64,000 nucleotides of DNA from Zhengitettix transpicula. Taxonomy: Eukaryota; Arthropoda; Insecta; Orthoptera; Tetrigidae. Location of the stretch: assembly GCA_037074705.1 (NCBI GenBank), contig CM073590.1, forward strand, positions 39,641,895 through 39,705,894, in the 5' to 3' direction. The position numbers and the translations under genes were made by a program. The notes under the pieces were generated by a model. That model was not told where the DNA came from and searched no databases. It was given only the letters and a program-made list of their open reading frames with translations. Positions 46,048-57,902 of this stretch are shown one piece after another (position 1 is the stretch's first letter; every line of letters begins with the position of its first letter).

Positions 46048-46191
46048 ATGAGCACAGTTATTGTCTTATTCGCCTTTTTGTTCTGTGTGGCAATATATCT
46101 CCTCAGTTCTTGCCCATGCATCCGGAATTCCTACGGAGATAATCAGTCATCGTTAAAGGATAACTTTGGAATGAATAATTCTTTTAGGTAA
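46048..46191 (+). CDS. Possible first coding exon with signal peptide (unidentified)
   Basis: A 47-codon ORF begins MSTVIVLFAFLFCVAIYLLS, a good signal-peptide or membrane-anchor profile (a run of hydrophobic residues after a short polar start). It continues SCPCIRNSYGDNQSSLKDNF to GMNNSFR. The last sense codon overlaps AG|GTAAAT, a plausible 5' splice site at about 46187, so the ORF could be the first coding exon of a secreted protein whose next exon was not found. Codon use is less AT-rich than the surroundings. I recognise no family. Chance ORFs with a hydrophobic start do occur in AT-rich DNA, so confidence is low. Confidence 0.25.
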   Translation: MSTVIVLFAFLFCVAIYLLSSCPCIRNSYGDNQSSLKDNFGMNNSFR

Positions 46192-49180
46192 ATTACTTTC
46201 AACTTGTCAAATGTAATTATTAAACTCGTCGAACCATAAATCTCACATCCGATATTTATTTAAAAATTCGGAACCTTTACCGTCTGAACAGATTCATTGG
46301 AGCACGGTGTAAATAATTGTAATTTTATTCAGAATATTTAATACGCTGCGACTGGGGGGGTTCGAGGTGGACCGGAAGGATGTGAAGTGATGTGAGAGGC
46401 AAGAAAAGAAAAATTGCGCTCATTTTTGGGATGTGCTCTCGTCGTTGATCCACGTCACGTATATATAATGAAATATTTGAATAATTTGTAAATTAAACCA
46501 TAAAATTATTCGATGTCGACACTCAAGATTTTCCTTGTAACTTGGAATAAAAGAGACAAATTAGTGTAAGTAATTAAATCCTCAAATTTTCTAGTATTTG
46601 AGAGTGAAGGCACGGAAAAAGAGAGACAAATACATCATCTCTCATTACATATGTAACCATTAGCATAAAACTAAAACTTTTATGCCTATCCTGCTTTTTA
46701 GTATTATGCTGTTATGTAAATATTACTTGCATGATAAAAATGTTTGGTATGGAATGCTATTGAAAAATATGATATTGAACACCTAACACTCCATTTGAAG
46801 CAAGGATAGTGGTCTTAAAAGGTTTGTCCAGAACCCGGCGCAGAGCTACTTCAAAACAGTCATTTTACATCGCAAACCAAATATAAATCGATCAGTAAAT
46901 TACGAGTGTTCATTATTTAGGTCATTGTGAGTAATGAACAAAACTATTTAATGGTTTCACAATTTTGTAAACATTTCAGACACTGTTTAACTACGTCTTC
47001 TTATAGTGTATAGATCTATAATTTATAACGATACTTTGATTTTAGAGTAGAATTTAAAACTTTAGGGCCAACAACGCTTTTAGTTTCTGTAAGTTCCGGA
47101 GTAACAAATCCAACTGAGAGAATACGCCCAAGAGTCGTGGATATAACGGCTAGCAAAATTCTGAAAAGGTGTAAATATTGCAAAGAAAATAAACCTTGGT
47201 ATTTTAATATTCCAGTAAGCTATGAAAACTTCAGTAATTTAGTAACCAAAATAAATATAAAAATATTGAAGTTCATCTTATTTACAAAATAATTAACGAA
47301 GTTGTTTTTCAATTGCTATGTAGTACCGTAATAGTTTAGTTTTTATTAATAACTATATTTTTTTATAAGCGAAACAGTATTTATATTGGAAATTTTTATG
47401 AAATCACTATCAAACTAAATAGATTTTGCCAAAAGAAAACTGATTTAAATACATACAATATTATGCATGCACACTACATTAATATTACATAATAATACAT
47501 TTATAACACTTGCAACCTAACGTTAAATGAGATAAAAATTAACAATTATTCCTAAAAAAACATATTAATTAGTGAATATAATTAAAATAAAAACTAAACA
47601 CTTAATATATCGACACAACACTTGCTTCAAAATTTTTGGGTTGATTCACCTCAGTGTTTTTATCTCTTTATATTATTTTGAAGACATATATGTTTATATC
47701 GGTATAACGATGTCAGGTGTCGTGCAGGTGTTTTTTGCCCTTTATTGCAAATTTACATTATGTTTTGCAAAACGTACTTTAATATTTCAAGTATAAAAAT
47801 AATGGGCAAGGTTAAAATACCTAGTTTGCAGTTATTATATTCTCTCGACTCGTTTTTATAGTTTGAATATTTACTGCAGACGCGTGACCTGAGCGACCCC
47901 AGTTTGCTAATACTTAAGATATTGATTACTGGAAATACATGTTGCGTACTATTTCTTTTTTTTGGTTTTGATTTCACTCCCGTGTACCAAGACTCTTATG
48001 GTATAACAGATTGAGCTTAATTTTTCGGAACGTATAACGATATGTTTGTCCCATTTTATTTTATCATTTATGTCCAAAAACAGAAAATGTGCGTGTTGTG
48101 ATAAATTACAGTCAGTAGGAGATGAGTTTATAGAAACTGTATACCGCATTTTAATTAGTTGGTTAAGACACAACTTGCAGTAAGCCATCTATCGTGAGAG
48201 GCACGACTTTCGTCTTTAATTTTTCTGAGTTTGTATCCGTATTGGCTAAATTTATATCATTTACGTGTTACAATACGTAATTTTTCTATTTTGTTGGATG
48301 ATACTTAAATTTTACATACGATCTGGGAACATTTTGGTACAGAATGCCGATGTACATCCTCGCTGATAACCTGTTATAAACACCTGTCTTATTATTCTCA
48401 TCTATCACACAGTCTTCATACTCTTTTTATTTATTTTACTAATAAATCAACAAAACCCGCCATATGTTAATTAATTCATTCAGGCATATTCATTAAACAG
48501 CCTAGTTAGGTTTCACATTACTGAGTTATAAGTAAGTATAAAAGGGTAAAAATGGTGCAACTCTCCTTAGTTATATACCTCGTATGAGATTACTAAGAAC
48601 TATATCCGTAGATATTTTGAGTTGTAAAACAGTTCTACAGAGTGAAAAATCTTATTGACGTTAACTTTGAAGGGAAATATGTAAGAAGTTTAGTAATTCT
48701 TCATATATTAATACACTAATAAAGTTACGTTAATTTATATTGTTTACTCCATTAATGTATTTGAAACGCTTTAGCCCTTAAATAATATTTTGTTTCACAT
48801 TTTATAAACTTGTGTAGAAATGAGATGAACTTCTCTAATTGAATTAAAAAAAATTTTCAACACACTAGTGATTCTGTTTACTTATTTAAGAAATTAATTA
48901 TTCATGATAAAATCTTGATTATTTAAAAATCTAATAGTTGTTACTTAAATTTGACATAAAATATTGTAATATTGATTCGCATTCACAGGGCAGGCGTGCT
49001 CTGTAACTAAGCACACTAAAAATAGGCTCTTACAAAATTAGGAATACTTTATCGTTGATTGCACAATTGGCATTATTAATGTCCAAAATTGTCAGGATAA
49101 ATACGCCGTTGTCAGATCCGATAAACAGAGATACTGAGTGCCAGTGTCCTATTATTAGTTCCTTTCCACGTCGCCGCATT
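46192..49180. other. Long AT-rich stretch, nothing recognised
   Basis: ORFs 47572-47796, 47753-47977 and 47949-48188 lack domains. No second exon for the ORF at 46048 was recognised. Confidence 0.4.
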
Positions 49181-49189
49181 CCGAACTTT

Positions 49190-49640
49190 ATTACCCTGTC
49201 GAGTTGGCATTCCAAGGCTCGGTAGCCGATAGCGCACAGTGGATAAGGCGAATGGCGTCTCTATTACCGTAATTTACGGCGTCTCTACAATGCTGATGAC
49301 GCCTCGATGTCGCTATGGGAAGCCCATCGCGATACAACAGATGCTCCGACCCGACAGCCCGCAGGTAGGCACAGACTCCCGACACTTGTGAAGCCGAATT
49401 AACGGGCAATTTTCTATAATTACAGCGCTTCTCTCTTGATAGATCTCCGGAATGACCGAAACGAGAGCGCAACAGAGGTTGTTTATTTCTGGAGGCTGTG
49501 TGATCGGTGAAAGCCGGTTATTTCCCAGTCTCGCTGCTCTTTCTCAAAATGAGCTTCGGTTGACCCCTTCGGGCTTAGATCTGTGCTCTGCCACCGCAAG
49601 TAGGTGGAAAAATAAACGTGCGCTGCCCTGCGGCTTATGC
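49190..49640. promoter_or_regulatory. GC-elevated island
   Basis: About 450 bp of balanced composition with blocks GGCTCGGTAGCCGATAGCGC, GACGCCTCGATGTCGC, GCTTCGGTTGACCCCTTCGG and a lone GAATTAACGGGCAATTTTC. Overlapping ORFs on both strands lack a domain. It could be a conserved element or an unidentified repeat. Confidence 0.22.
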
Positions 49641-50629
49641 AATGTGGAAACAGTGCTTTGATATGCTTATGATACGCTCGTCGATGTAACTTTATTCATA
49701 AACAAAATATTACTTCACTGGATTATATAAGAACTGTAATACTTCAAGTATATAGCTTTACTGACTACTTCTCAATCCATATTACGGTTTCAAATGGAGA
49801 ACTACGAAATTTTGGCCTTGGACTATGGCATCGAAGCGACACACTAATCAGCGGAACAAACAGCAGAGTTTCTAGAGGATTCCGATGAGGTTGTGCGAGT
49901 TAGCTTGCTCGTGTTGAACTGCGTTTATGCCATAACATATATTGAGCAATCCAGCAACATTTCACTCTCCAACTTACCTTTGGATGCAACACACGCACCA
50001 GCTCGGGAATGAATACAACACAAGTATCAATACATTGCCAAAATTACTTACAAGTATTAAATTAACTATTTATTTTCCCACCATCCACCCCCAAACTCCA
50101 TATATAAACTCGTATATTGCGCATATAAACGAAGTACTTCATAATACAAAACATTGTGTTGATTCACATCATTTGAAGGACAATGTATTCCAATGTTTTG
50201 TCGGGACAAATAAATATGAAGTCTTACACGGGTGAAACTTGGCAAATAGACGTGTCCAAGTGACTTGTTCATTGGCTAAGAAAAAGTTGACTTGACAGGA
50301 AATTGTCTTTCCTTAATATCAAGACAATATTTTAATCCTGAGGACATCAAAGTTGTTACAGGAATGTTTTTTATTACCACGATATTTTTGTAACAATTTC
50401 CGACCTTTCAAAGAACCCTAAAAACGATTAACATTTATCAACAGCACGAATTAATTTCAAATTTAAGGAACGTAGTTCGGATTTAAATTGTTTAAGTATT
50501 CAATTGGATTCTCATTAACAGCGAAATTAGAGCAAAAATAAATTCATTTGAATAAATCCGTAGAGTTTAAATGAGTAAAAAATGCCCAAAACAGACAACT
50601 AAATAATCTATCTAATAAATAAAATAGAC
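49641..50629. other. No feature recognised
   Basis: ORF 49942-50235 (plus) and its antisense partner have no domain. Confidence 0.4.
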
Positions 50630-51855
50630 TGTACATTTGTGTATTTATTTATGTTCCGCATACAAACCTACATCTGTGGAGAAAATTTGACCAAATTTCG
50701 TACACGTACTCCCTTCGAACTTGAAACAAACACTGTGGGGTTAAGATGGGGATGGAATTTTAAAACACACTAAAACGGCCGTTATTTGCATCGGGGTCGA
50801 TGACATTGCTAGTGCTTTTCCCGATGTTTTTTGTGTATCGTTTAAACCCTTTCGGCATGGGAAGGTGGGAGTGGAGGGGCGCTACAAAAAATAACGCAAA
50901 AAGAACCAAGATTCGAGTTAAATCCGGGATTACGGATGTCGCTGAGTTTATTTATTAAATTCAACTTGCCGTTTAACCTCTATGAGCCGGGTTGGAAATT
51001 TTCTAACATGTTAAAACGGCCCATATTTCGTCGAAAGAAAATTTTCGGGGTAAATGAGACAGATAGCGTACTTCCAGATATTTTTTGGTCTGACTTCAAC
51101 CCCTTACGGCATGGGAGGGGAAAATACATAGGAATGTGGTGGAGGGGCGTTACATAAAAATAACATCGGTTGAAATACTATCAATCTATTTGACTGCCAA
51201 AAGCATTTGTCCACCTAAAATATCGGCTGTTTTAGGATGTTGGAATGTTTTCGCCGCCACCCCTAATCGTGTTCCCCTCTCATGCCGAAAGGGATTGAAA
51301 TTTTACAAAGAACATCGGTAGAAATTCTATAAACGTCAATTACCCCGGATATTATTTATTCAACACTAATATCGACCATTTAACCGTTTTTGAAAAATTC
51401 CACCCCGACAATCTCCATCCCTGGGGGTTAAATGTCCAATTGAATGTCATAATTAAACTCACCGACATCCATTATTCTGTATTTCACCCCAACCTCGGTT
51501 GTATTCGCATTATTTTCTTGAAACGCCCGTCCACACCCACCCCTAACAGTGCTCCTTTCCCATGCTGTTAGGGGTTGAAATTATACTCAGATAACCTCGG
51601 TAGAAACATTATCAATATCTCTGACATCTAAAACATTTTATCAGACTGAAATATCGGCTCTTTTAGTAGGTTTGAATTTTTCCACCCCCGTTTTTGACGG
51701 TGGAAGACGTGTCTCACCCCGACTGTGCTTGTTCCCTGGTTGCAAAGAACACGTGTATAAAATTTGGTGAAATTTTCTCCACCGGTGTAGATTTGTATAA
51801 GGTACATACAAACAAACATACATACAAACAGACAAATATACAAACTAACACTCTG
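50630..51855. mobile_element. 1.2-kb foldback element with R2 termini and internal repeats
   Basis: The ends are inverted. The left reads CTACATCTGTGGAGAAAATT, GACCAAATTTCGTACACG and AACAAACACTGTGGGG. The right, complemented, reads CTACACCGGTGGAGAAAATT, CACCAAATTTTATACACG and AACAAGCACAGTCGGGG. The inverted stretch is about 110 bp, plus an outer TTTGTNTATTTAT-like part. The interior repeats a theme of about 160-200 bp: ATATCGGCTNTTTTAGNANG, CACCCCTAANNGTGNTCC, CCCATGCNGTTAGGGGTTGAA and ACCTCGGTAGAAANATTATC. No coding capacity was seen; it is probably non-autonomous. Confidence 0.65.
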
Positions 51856-52499
51856 CTGTATTAATCAGATAAAACTTTGTTTTAGTATTTAATTTAAAAG
51901 AAACGTTTTGCTAGCGCCTGTATGAATTGATTCCCAAAGAGATACTTTTATTAAGAAAACAAGGTATAATTAGCGAAAAGTACTGATCTTAATTTCAGAA
52001 TGCTTACAATGTTTTGTTTTATTAATTACCATTAAATTTATATTAAGTATATCAACAGAGTTTGATTACGCAATGTGATATTCGTATTTATCACTAATAC
52101 GAAGCATTATCATCAATTTAATTAAAATAATTTTCTAAAAGATTCTATTCACACTTTATTCTGTATTCTGAAATTTTAAAACCATTCCACAGTCTTCAGT
52201 TTCATAATCCTTTATTCTATTTAAATGTGCTGAAAAAGACTGTAGATAGTTGACAAATTGATTGAAGGATTGTGAAACTGGAAAACTATGGCATGGCTTT
52301 GTCACATCAGGTAAAAACATCTTAAAATTTATTGTTAAACCTAATTGTCAGATGGCTGTGTAGGTTGTAGAGGAATGAAATCATGCAACATATTTTTAAA
52401 AATGATTGTACGTAACTAACGGAAAATTTTCACATATTTTGGCCTGTTTATACAATGAATTTGGCGCGTCACTGTAATAGTCATCAATTACACTTAACA
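51856..52499. other. No feature recognised
   Basis: AT-rich; no repeat relation. Confidence 0.4.
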
Positions 52500-52730
52500 A
52501 AATACATAAACATATATTTATTTTCTAATGAGAGCGAGTAACGTTTCGTTAGGTCTAACAGGCAAACAGGAATCAAACATCAAGTTCCCGTTTTTTGATA
52601 TTCGTATTATATAATATCCAATATAATAAATTGCCACAAAGCTCACTTGAACTCTTTCAAATATATATGCGTGGAAAAAATATATACGCGAAGTGGTTGT
52701 CTGTACCACACTTAACATTAAAATGCATGA
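52500..52730 (-). repeat. Dispersed repeat with GAAACG box, partial second copy at 53427-53470
   Basis: TGTCTGTACCACACTTAACA at 52698-52717 recurs at 53438-53457 as TATCTGTACCACACTTAACA, each preceded by GAAGTG and followed by ATGCAT within 20 bp. The minus strand at 52565-52535 reads CTGTTAGACCTAACGAAACG, a hairpin GTTA/TAAC followed by GAAAC. That is part of a hammerhead layout without the first box. It may be another Penelope-like end. Confidence 0.45.
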
Positions 52731-54705
52731 CACAACAAAATGAAAAGTCGTAGAAAATACAAACTTAAAATGAAGGGATATTCATTTCATACATTTATAT
52801 TTACCTTACTGTGCTTTTTTAAAAATAATATTTGTACTTTTCTGTATATATTTCCCGTTTGAGTACATCAAGGTTTCAATTTTATTTCATTAACCGTATT
52901 TACAAACTCACGCTCTATGTTTCCAAAAAGTTGGAAATGTAAATGAGCCTCTAGAAATTGAATTCATAATAACTCTAATTTTCATGTAGTCGGACAACCT
53001 ATTTATGAAATAATGGCTCTGGATAATAGGCAATGGAGCAATAATTAATGCAGCCGCTTCGGAATATACACAATGCTTTGTGGTATGAACTAAATAACGC
53101 AATGTAGCCACCACAAAAAAGCAATTACGAAATAACACATTTCACAATTCGCTTATAAATGCACAATCTCTCTACCTCGCTTTCTGTCTATATTTGTTTA
53201 CGCTTATTATGTCTCAACTTAAATGTAGTACTAGCACGCATATTAAGTATAAAATTACATTATGATTTGTTTTACGATATACATTGATGATTGTTCGAGT
53301 GGCATATCTATATAATATTGCTCTTAGAAACTTTAACTCTGCATTATTTATATTCTGTTACGTTAAACACAGATAGGTAAACATACGATTTACTTATATT
53401 TACATATTTCATGTAATATGCAATAAGTGAAGTGTTTATCTGTACCACACTTAACATGTGCAATATGCATATATTATAGGAAGTAGAAATTGTTATAAAT
53501 TCTAGCTAAGATGAAATTATTTCTTATAATACTCTATTAACATTGCAAATTTTGAGTAAATAAAGCAGACTTTTAAAGTTGATATATGTTTGCATGTTAT
53601 TATTAATTTGCATGCACGTCGCGTTCTTATCATATAGATTTATAGCTTATGTGAAGTATTAGTAATAAAATTGGTAAAAATAATGGAATTGAGAATTGGA
53701 ATTTTAAATGTTCTAGATGCTCAAAGTCACGCTTATAAAAATGTCATTATAGATACATATATTTAATATATATGTATATTTGTTATTAATAATAATTTTA
53801 AAATTGTTCAATTCTAAGGTTATGTTGCGTAAGCCATGATATGGAAGGAGTCTTTTTAACAATCAGTACACCGTGAGAACATCAAAAATAGAGTTTTCCC
53901 ATTAAAATGATGAATGTTTTGTCTTGGTAACAGCGAAATAATAAAAATGATACTGGCCGGGAGTCGTATGCGGAATCGTGTTCCCATAGAGGTAACCTTG
54001 TGGAAGGGGTGTATTTGATGTAGAAAAATTTATCAATTGGTCGTCAGAGTTCGTCTGTGGAAGCCGCAGAGCAGAGAGGTCCCATGCGAGGGGGTCAGTG
54101 TAATATTGAAACTAACTTGTATTAAGTTGTTGTGGTACAGTATTAAAATTATTATTCTGCCAATCGTCATTAAATAAGAATATCGCACTTGGGCAAGGTT
54201 GACTGGAGTCCTAATAGAAATAAGTATTTTTATCTAAAAATTTGGATATTGTATCTGTCCGGTGATGAGCAACGAACCACCTTCTGATCTATGAACTGAC
54301 CGTTACTCATAGTAAAATCATCTTGGGTTTTGGAGTTTATATTGCTGAACTGACTTGAGGCAACGAGCGTAATTCTGAAGTATGGCGCTCTAAAAGGAAT
54401 TAATGGCGGGATGTGGTGAGAGTGAATTGCAAATAAATGACTAATTTTCAAAATAAAAAATGTTTATATGTTTAAAGTCTGTGTTTTATAAACTCGGTGT
54501 AAGTGATCTTGTACATCAATAAAAACTGGTAAGTAGAGTTAATTTTAAATGATTTAATTGGCTTTGAAACGTAAGAAATTAAATAATTTTAAAAAAGTCA
54601 CCTCTGTGTGTATTACAATATATAAAAGTATTTTATAATTTTTTGGCAAACAAAGATAGTTTTCATATTTATTTCATTCACTATATAGACATTAACAATT
54701 TAGGC

Positions 54706-54805
54706 ATGTTCTTAGCGTATATTTATGTAAACGTCGATCGAAGTGTGGCACATTTATGTTCTTAGCGTATATTGATGTAAACATCGATCGAAGTGTGGGA
54801 TATTT
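54706..54805. repeat. Two-unit tandem repeat, 50 bp
   Basis: ATGTTCTTAGCGTATATTTA and TCGATCGAAGTGTGGCACAT (first unit) recur 50 bp later as ATGTTCTTAGCGTATATTGA and TCGATCGAAGTGTGGGATAT. A recent local duplication. Confidence 0.9.
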
Positions 54806-54939
54806 ATTTTTCTGATTGATGGCACATGGTTAGTGTACATGTTTAACTAATCTTGGTCACCATAGCAGATTTCTCATTGCGCAATCCGTCTTGTTCCTAC
54901 TTTCTGGAAGTATTTACTTGCTCCAAATCTTTTCACGTG

Positions 54940-55395
54940 TTATTTCTCGAAGAACGAAACCTTCCGCCAAAATTTTAAAACGATTACTATATTTTGGAAT
55001 ATTTTTATTGATTTATTAAAATTTAAACAGATTAGAAACAGAGGACTCAAAATTATAATTATACAATTCTGACGGCTGTCCTGGAATGATAAACCCACCC
55101 AAAGAAACATTGTGTGAGGTAAAAATGCACAACCATGAAAATGTGATAGAAATGGATTTTCAAAAATGGCAGTCACTTCTTCTGTGATGTCATAGTTTTC
55201 CAATTGCCATTTACATCCAGTAACCGAGGCTGGACGAATTTCATATTCTAAAATCACGACGTTGCCATCTCCTGAAGCGTAGGTGAGCCGTCGGCTGCTC
55301 TGGAAAATTACGAGAAGTGCTGAAATAATATACTTGAGGCTAAAATCGACGCCGATAGTCAAAAATTTTGTTTTCGTCAGTTGTGACGGCCCCAT
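54940..55395 (-). CDS. Unidentified 151-residue ORF
   Basis: This is the longest ORF in the window that is not obviously a transposon. It begins MGPSQLTKTKFLTIGVDF and carries SGDGNVVILEYEIRPASVTG and CKWQLENYDITEEVTAIFE, a globular-looking middle (residues about 40-85). A hydrophobic stretch IIIILSPLFLICLNF follows near residues 115-130. The second half is AT-driven and may be read-through beyond a true exon or relic. Base composition over 55130-55380 is less AT-rich than around it, which favours a real or recently real coding piece there. No upstream splice context was established and no family was recognised. A transposon or endogenised sequence is possible. Confidence 0.25.
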   Translation of the reverse strand: MGPSQLTKTKFLTIGVDFSLKYIISALLVIFQSSRRLTYASGDGNVVILEYEIRPASVTGCKWQLENYDITEEVTAIFENPFLSHFHGCAFLPHTMFLWVGLSFQDSRQNCIIIILSPLFLICLNFNKSIKIFQNIVIVLKFWRKVSFFEK

Positions 55396-56299
55396 GCGAA
55401 GTAGTTGAATGTCAAGATCTCATGATCATCAGTTTAATGAAAATCCGATATTAAGTGCTATAGAAAAATGACTCGTTAAGGGTATTATATTAATATTCAA
55501 TATTTTAAATCGCCTGTTTCACTATTTCTTAACAAGTATCCTGGGACGAACCTGCTTATTCATTAAACTGTATAAATATTCATGGAATGACGATTTAGCA
55601 AGTTGAGTGTATTTCTTAATAAACAGCATAAACCCACACAAATAAGTCTGTCTGCTGACATTCCTTCGATTACTGCCATCCCGGTTTAATACTTCTTATG
55701 CTATTTGCAAAAAATACCCACTCATGTCAGGGAAATATTTAAGAGAGACTAATTTTTTTTTCAAAAATTAATCAAACAAGACGTGTCTGATATAAAAAAT
55801 CGTAATAAATAATATGGTTTTTGAAAATAACGTTTCTTTATCGAAATTGAAGAAATTGAGAAACATTAAAATGTTTTTAATGTATTATATACGAATTAGA
55901 ATATGTCCCCTACCCTATTTGTAAAGAGTGGTGGAGTAGGACTAATTTTAGTAAAGGTAATGTCTACTTTGAAAATATTTAACGATTTATATTTTTCCAT
56001 GTATTTTTTGTGAAGTTAAAATAGGCGCGTTGTATATCCGATACGGGAATGTTGGTTGAACAGCACTTATCTCCAATATTTACTAGAGCTTTATTCCAGC
56101 ACATCCGCATTGATAACAAATAAATAGATGTCAATACTGCGGCGGTGATGTTTTCAAAATTCTGGCCTTATTAGACACATCATTATTTAATTGAGAAATA
56201 CTCTGATACGTGTTCTTAATCAATTAATTTCAAGAATGTAGTCTTTCTCAGTATAGAGAATGAATAAAATCTTCTCGGACTTCTAACCGAGTATGGATA
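55396..56299. other. No feature recognised; may hold the missing 5' part of the Penelope-like element
   Basis: No ORF or motif was recognised between the 151-residue ORF and the first RT motif at 56300. Confidence 0.35.
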
Positions 56300-57860
56300 T
56301 ACGGTGTTCCCAAGATCCACAAGGCTGACGTCCCACTACGTCCTATAGTGAGTTCGATTAAATCGGTCACATATAATCTAGCGAAAACTCTCTGAGAAAC
56401 TTAGTTCTTTAGTGGGTAAATGTGAGCACCATGTAAAGAACTCGACAGAATTTGTCAACATTATTAAGTAAATGACCATTGGTCAAAATCACGTCATGGT
56501 TAGCGTCGATGCAGTTTCCTTCTTCACGAAAGTGGCTATTGTGAATACAATCAGACTATTGGAAGAGAAATTTCCTCCATACGTGACAGATCTCTTTCGG
56601 CATGTCCTGACGACAACTTATTTCCAATTTAATGGCGTATATTATGAACAGAAAGACGGCGTAGCTATGGGGTCTCCCTTGTCACCATACATAGCTAACT
56701 TCTTTATGGAATATTACAAGATGGAATTAAAGAGTGTACCACTACAACCCTCTTGCTTTTATCGATACTTACACGACACGTTTGTGATATGGCCACATTG
56801 CTTAGAAGCACTGAACGACTTTCTGAAACACCTACATAATGTCCACTCCAACAAACAATTCAATATAGAAATGGAAAACGAAGGGACTCTCCCTTTCCTG
56901 GACATTCTTATTCGAAAGTTACCGAGAGGAAAACTTGGACGCTCGGTATACAGGAAACCAACCCACACGGATTTTTTCCTGCACGCACAGAGCATCCACC
57001 ATCCGGCTCAGAAAAAAGGTGTACTAACCACGGTAGTACACAAAGCCAGGGCCATCTGATAGAGACAGACTTCCTTCAGAAATGGAACACTTGGGTAGTA
57101 CGTTTCGCTCAAACGGGTATTCTCAAAGACAAATAAATATGGTTTTTTCTAATAAAAACAGGAAGAAGAATACTGTTGAGCCCGTTGGTATAGCGGTACT
57201 ACCAAACACGGGACCATCTACTGGCCGTATAGGGAGGATTTTGGCAAAACAGAATATGAAAACAATATTCAAACCCCAGGCGAAAATTAGGAATATGTTA
57301 AGACCGATTAAAGCTAACCCTGGCCTATGAATCCCAGGTATACACCCTATTTCATGTGCTTGCGGATTAAAATATATATGAAAAACTGTGCGCACAGTTT
57401 AAGAACGTATAACTAAGCATGAAAGATCTATCTGATTAAAACAACTAGAAAAATCAGTAGTGGTGGAACATGTTTTGATGCTCGATCACAAAATAAAATT
57501 TTGCGAACCAAAGATCCTGAACGCAGTACAAGACTTCGGGAACAATATGCTTCTAGAAGCAATTCAAATAACAAATTCGGATTTACTTAACAAAGACTTA
57601 GGCTTTATGGTAAGCAACGCCTGGAATCTCACCTTATCACGAATCAGGCCTTATAAGGTAATAAGCAAAGGGGACAAGGTCACGTGATGAGGCTCTTGCT
57701 AGCGCGGACAAGTCACCTCATGGCGGGCTGTGTAACATAGAGGTGGCAGTAACCTACGCTTCTCTATAAATACAGGATAGACTGACACTATTGCAGTGAA
57801 TGTCATCGAAACGTCGCAAATAGAATTGTTTACTCGGTTAGAGACCCGAGAAGAATTTAT
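56300..57860 (+). pseudogene. Penelope-like element relic: RT plus GIY-YIG endonuclease
   Basis: From 56300 the frame reads [20 protein letters not shown], the N-terminal signature of Penelope-like RT, ended by a TGA near 56390. A shifted frame continues through KCEHHVKNSTEFVNIIK, a stop at 56469-56471 and the 195-codon ORF 56472-57059. That ORF holds motif A (VSVDAVSFFT, Asp13), GVAMGSPLSP (residues 63-72), the catalytic box as RYLHDTFV (residues 98-105) and FLDI (142-145). The box is normally YVDD, and the first Asp is now His, so RT activity is lost. Downstream (57334-57430) a GIY-YIG relic reads GIHPISCACGLKYI, with a TGA where the Gly of YIG should be, then KTVRTV. The C-terminal part is ORF 57460-57687 (EHVLMLDHKIKF, NKDLGFMVSNAWNL). 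A terminal box with GAAACG closes the element near 57812. Confidence 0.9.
57781..57818 (+). ncRNA. Hammerhead-like 3' box of the Penelope-like element
   Basis: CTGACAC, GACA (57784-57787) pairing with TGTC (57801-57804), ATC, GAAAC (57808-57812), GTCGC. Order and spacing resemble the hammerhead core. The first box is degenerate. Confidence 0.35.
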
Positions 57861-57902
57861 TCATTAATTACTTTCAAAATAATATAAATGAGGGATAAAA
57901 CA

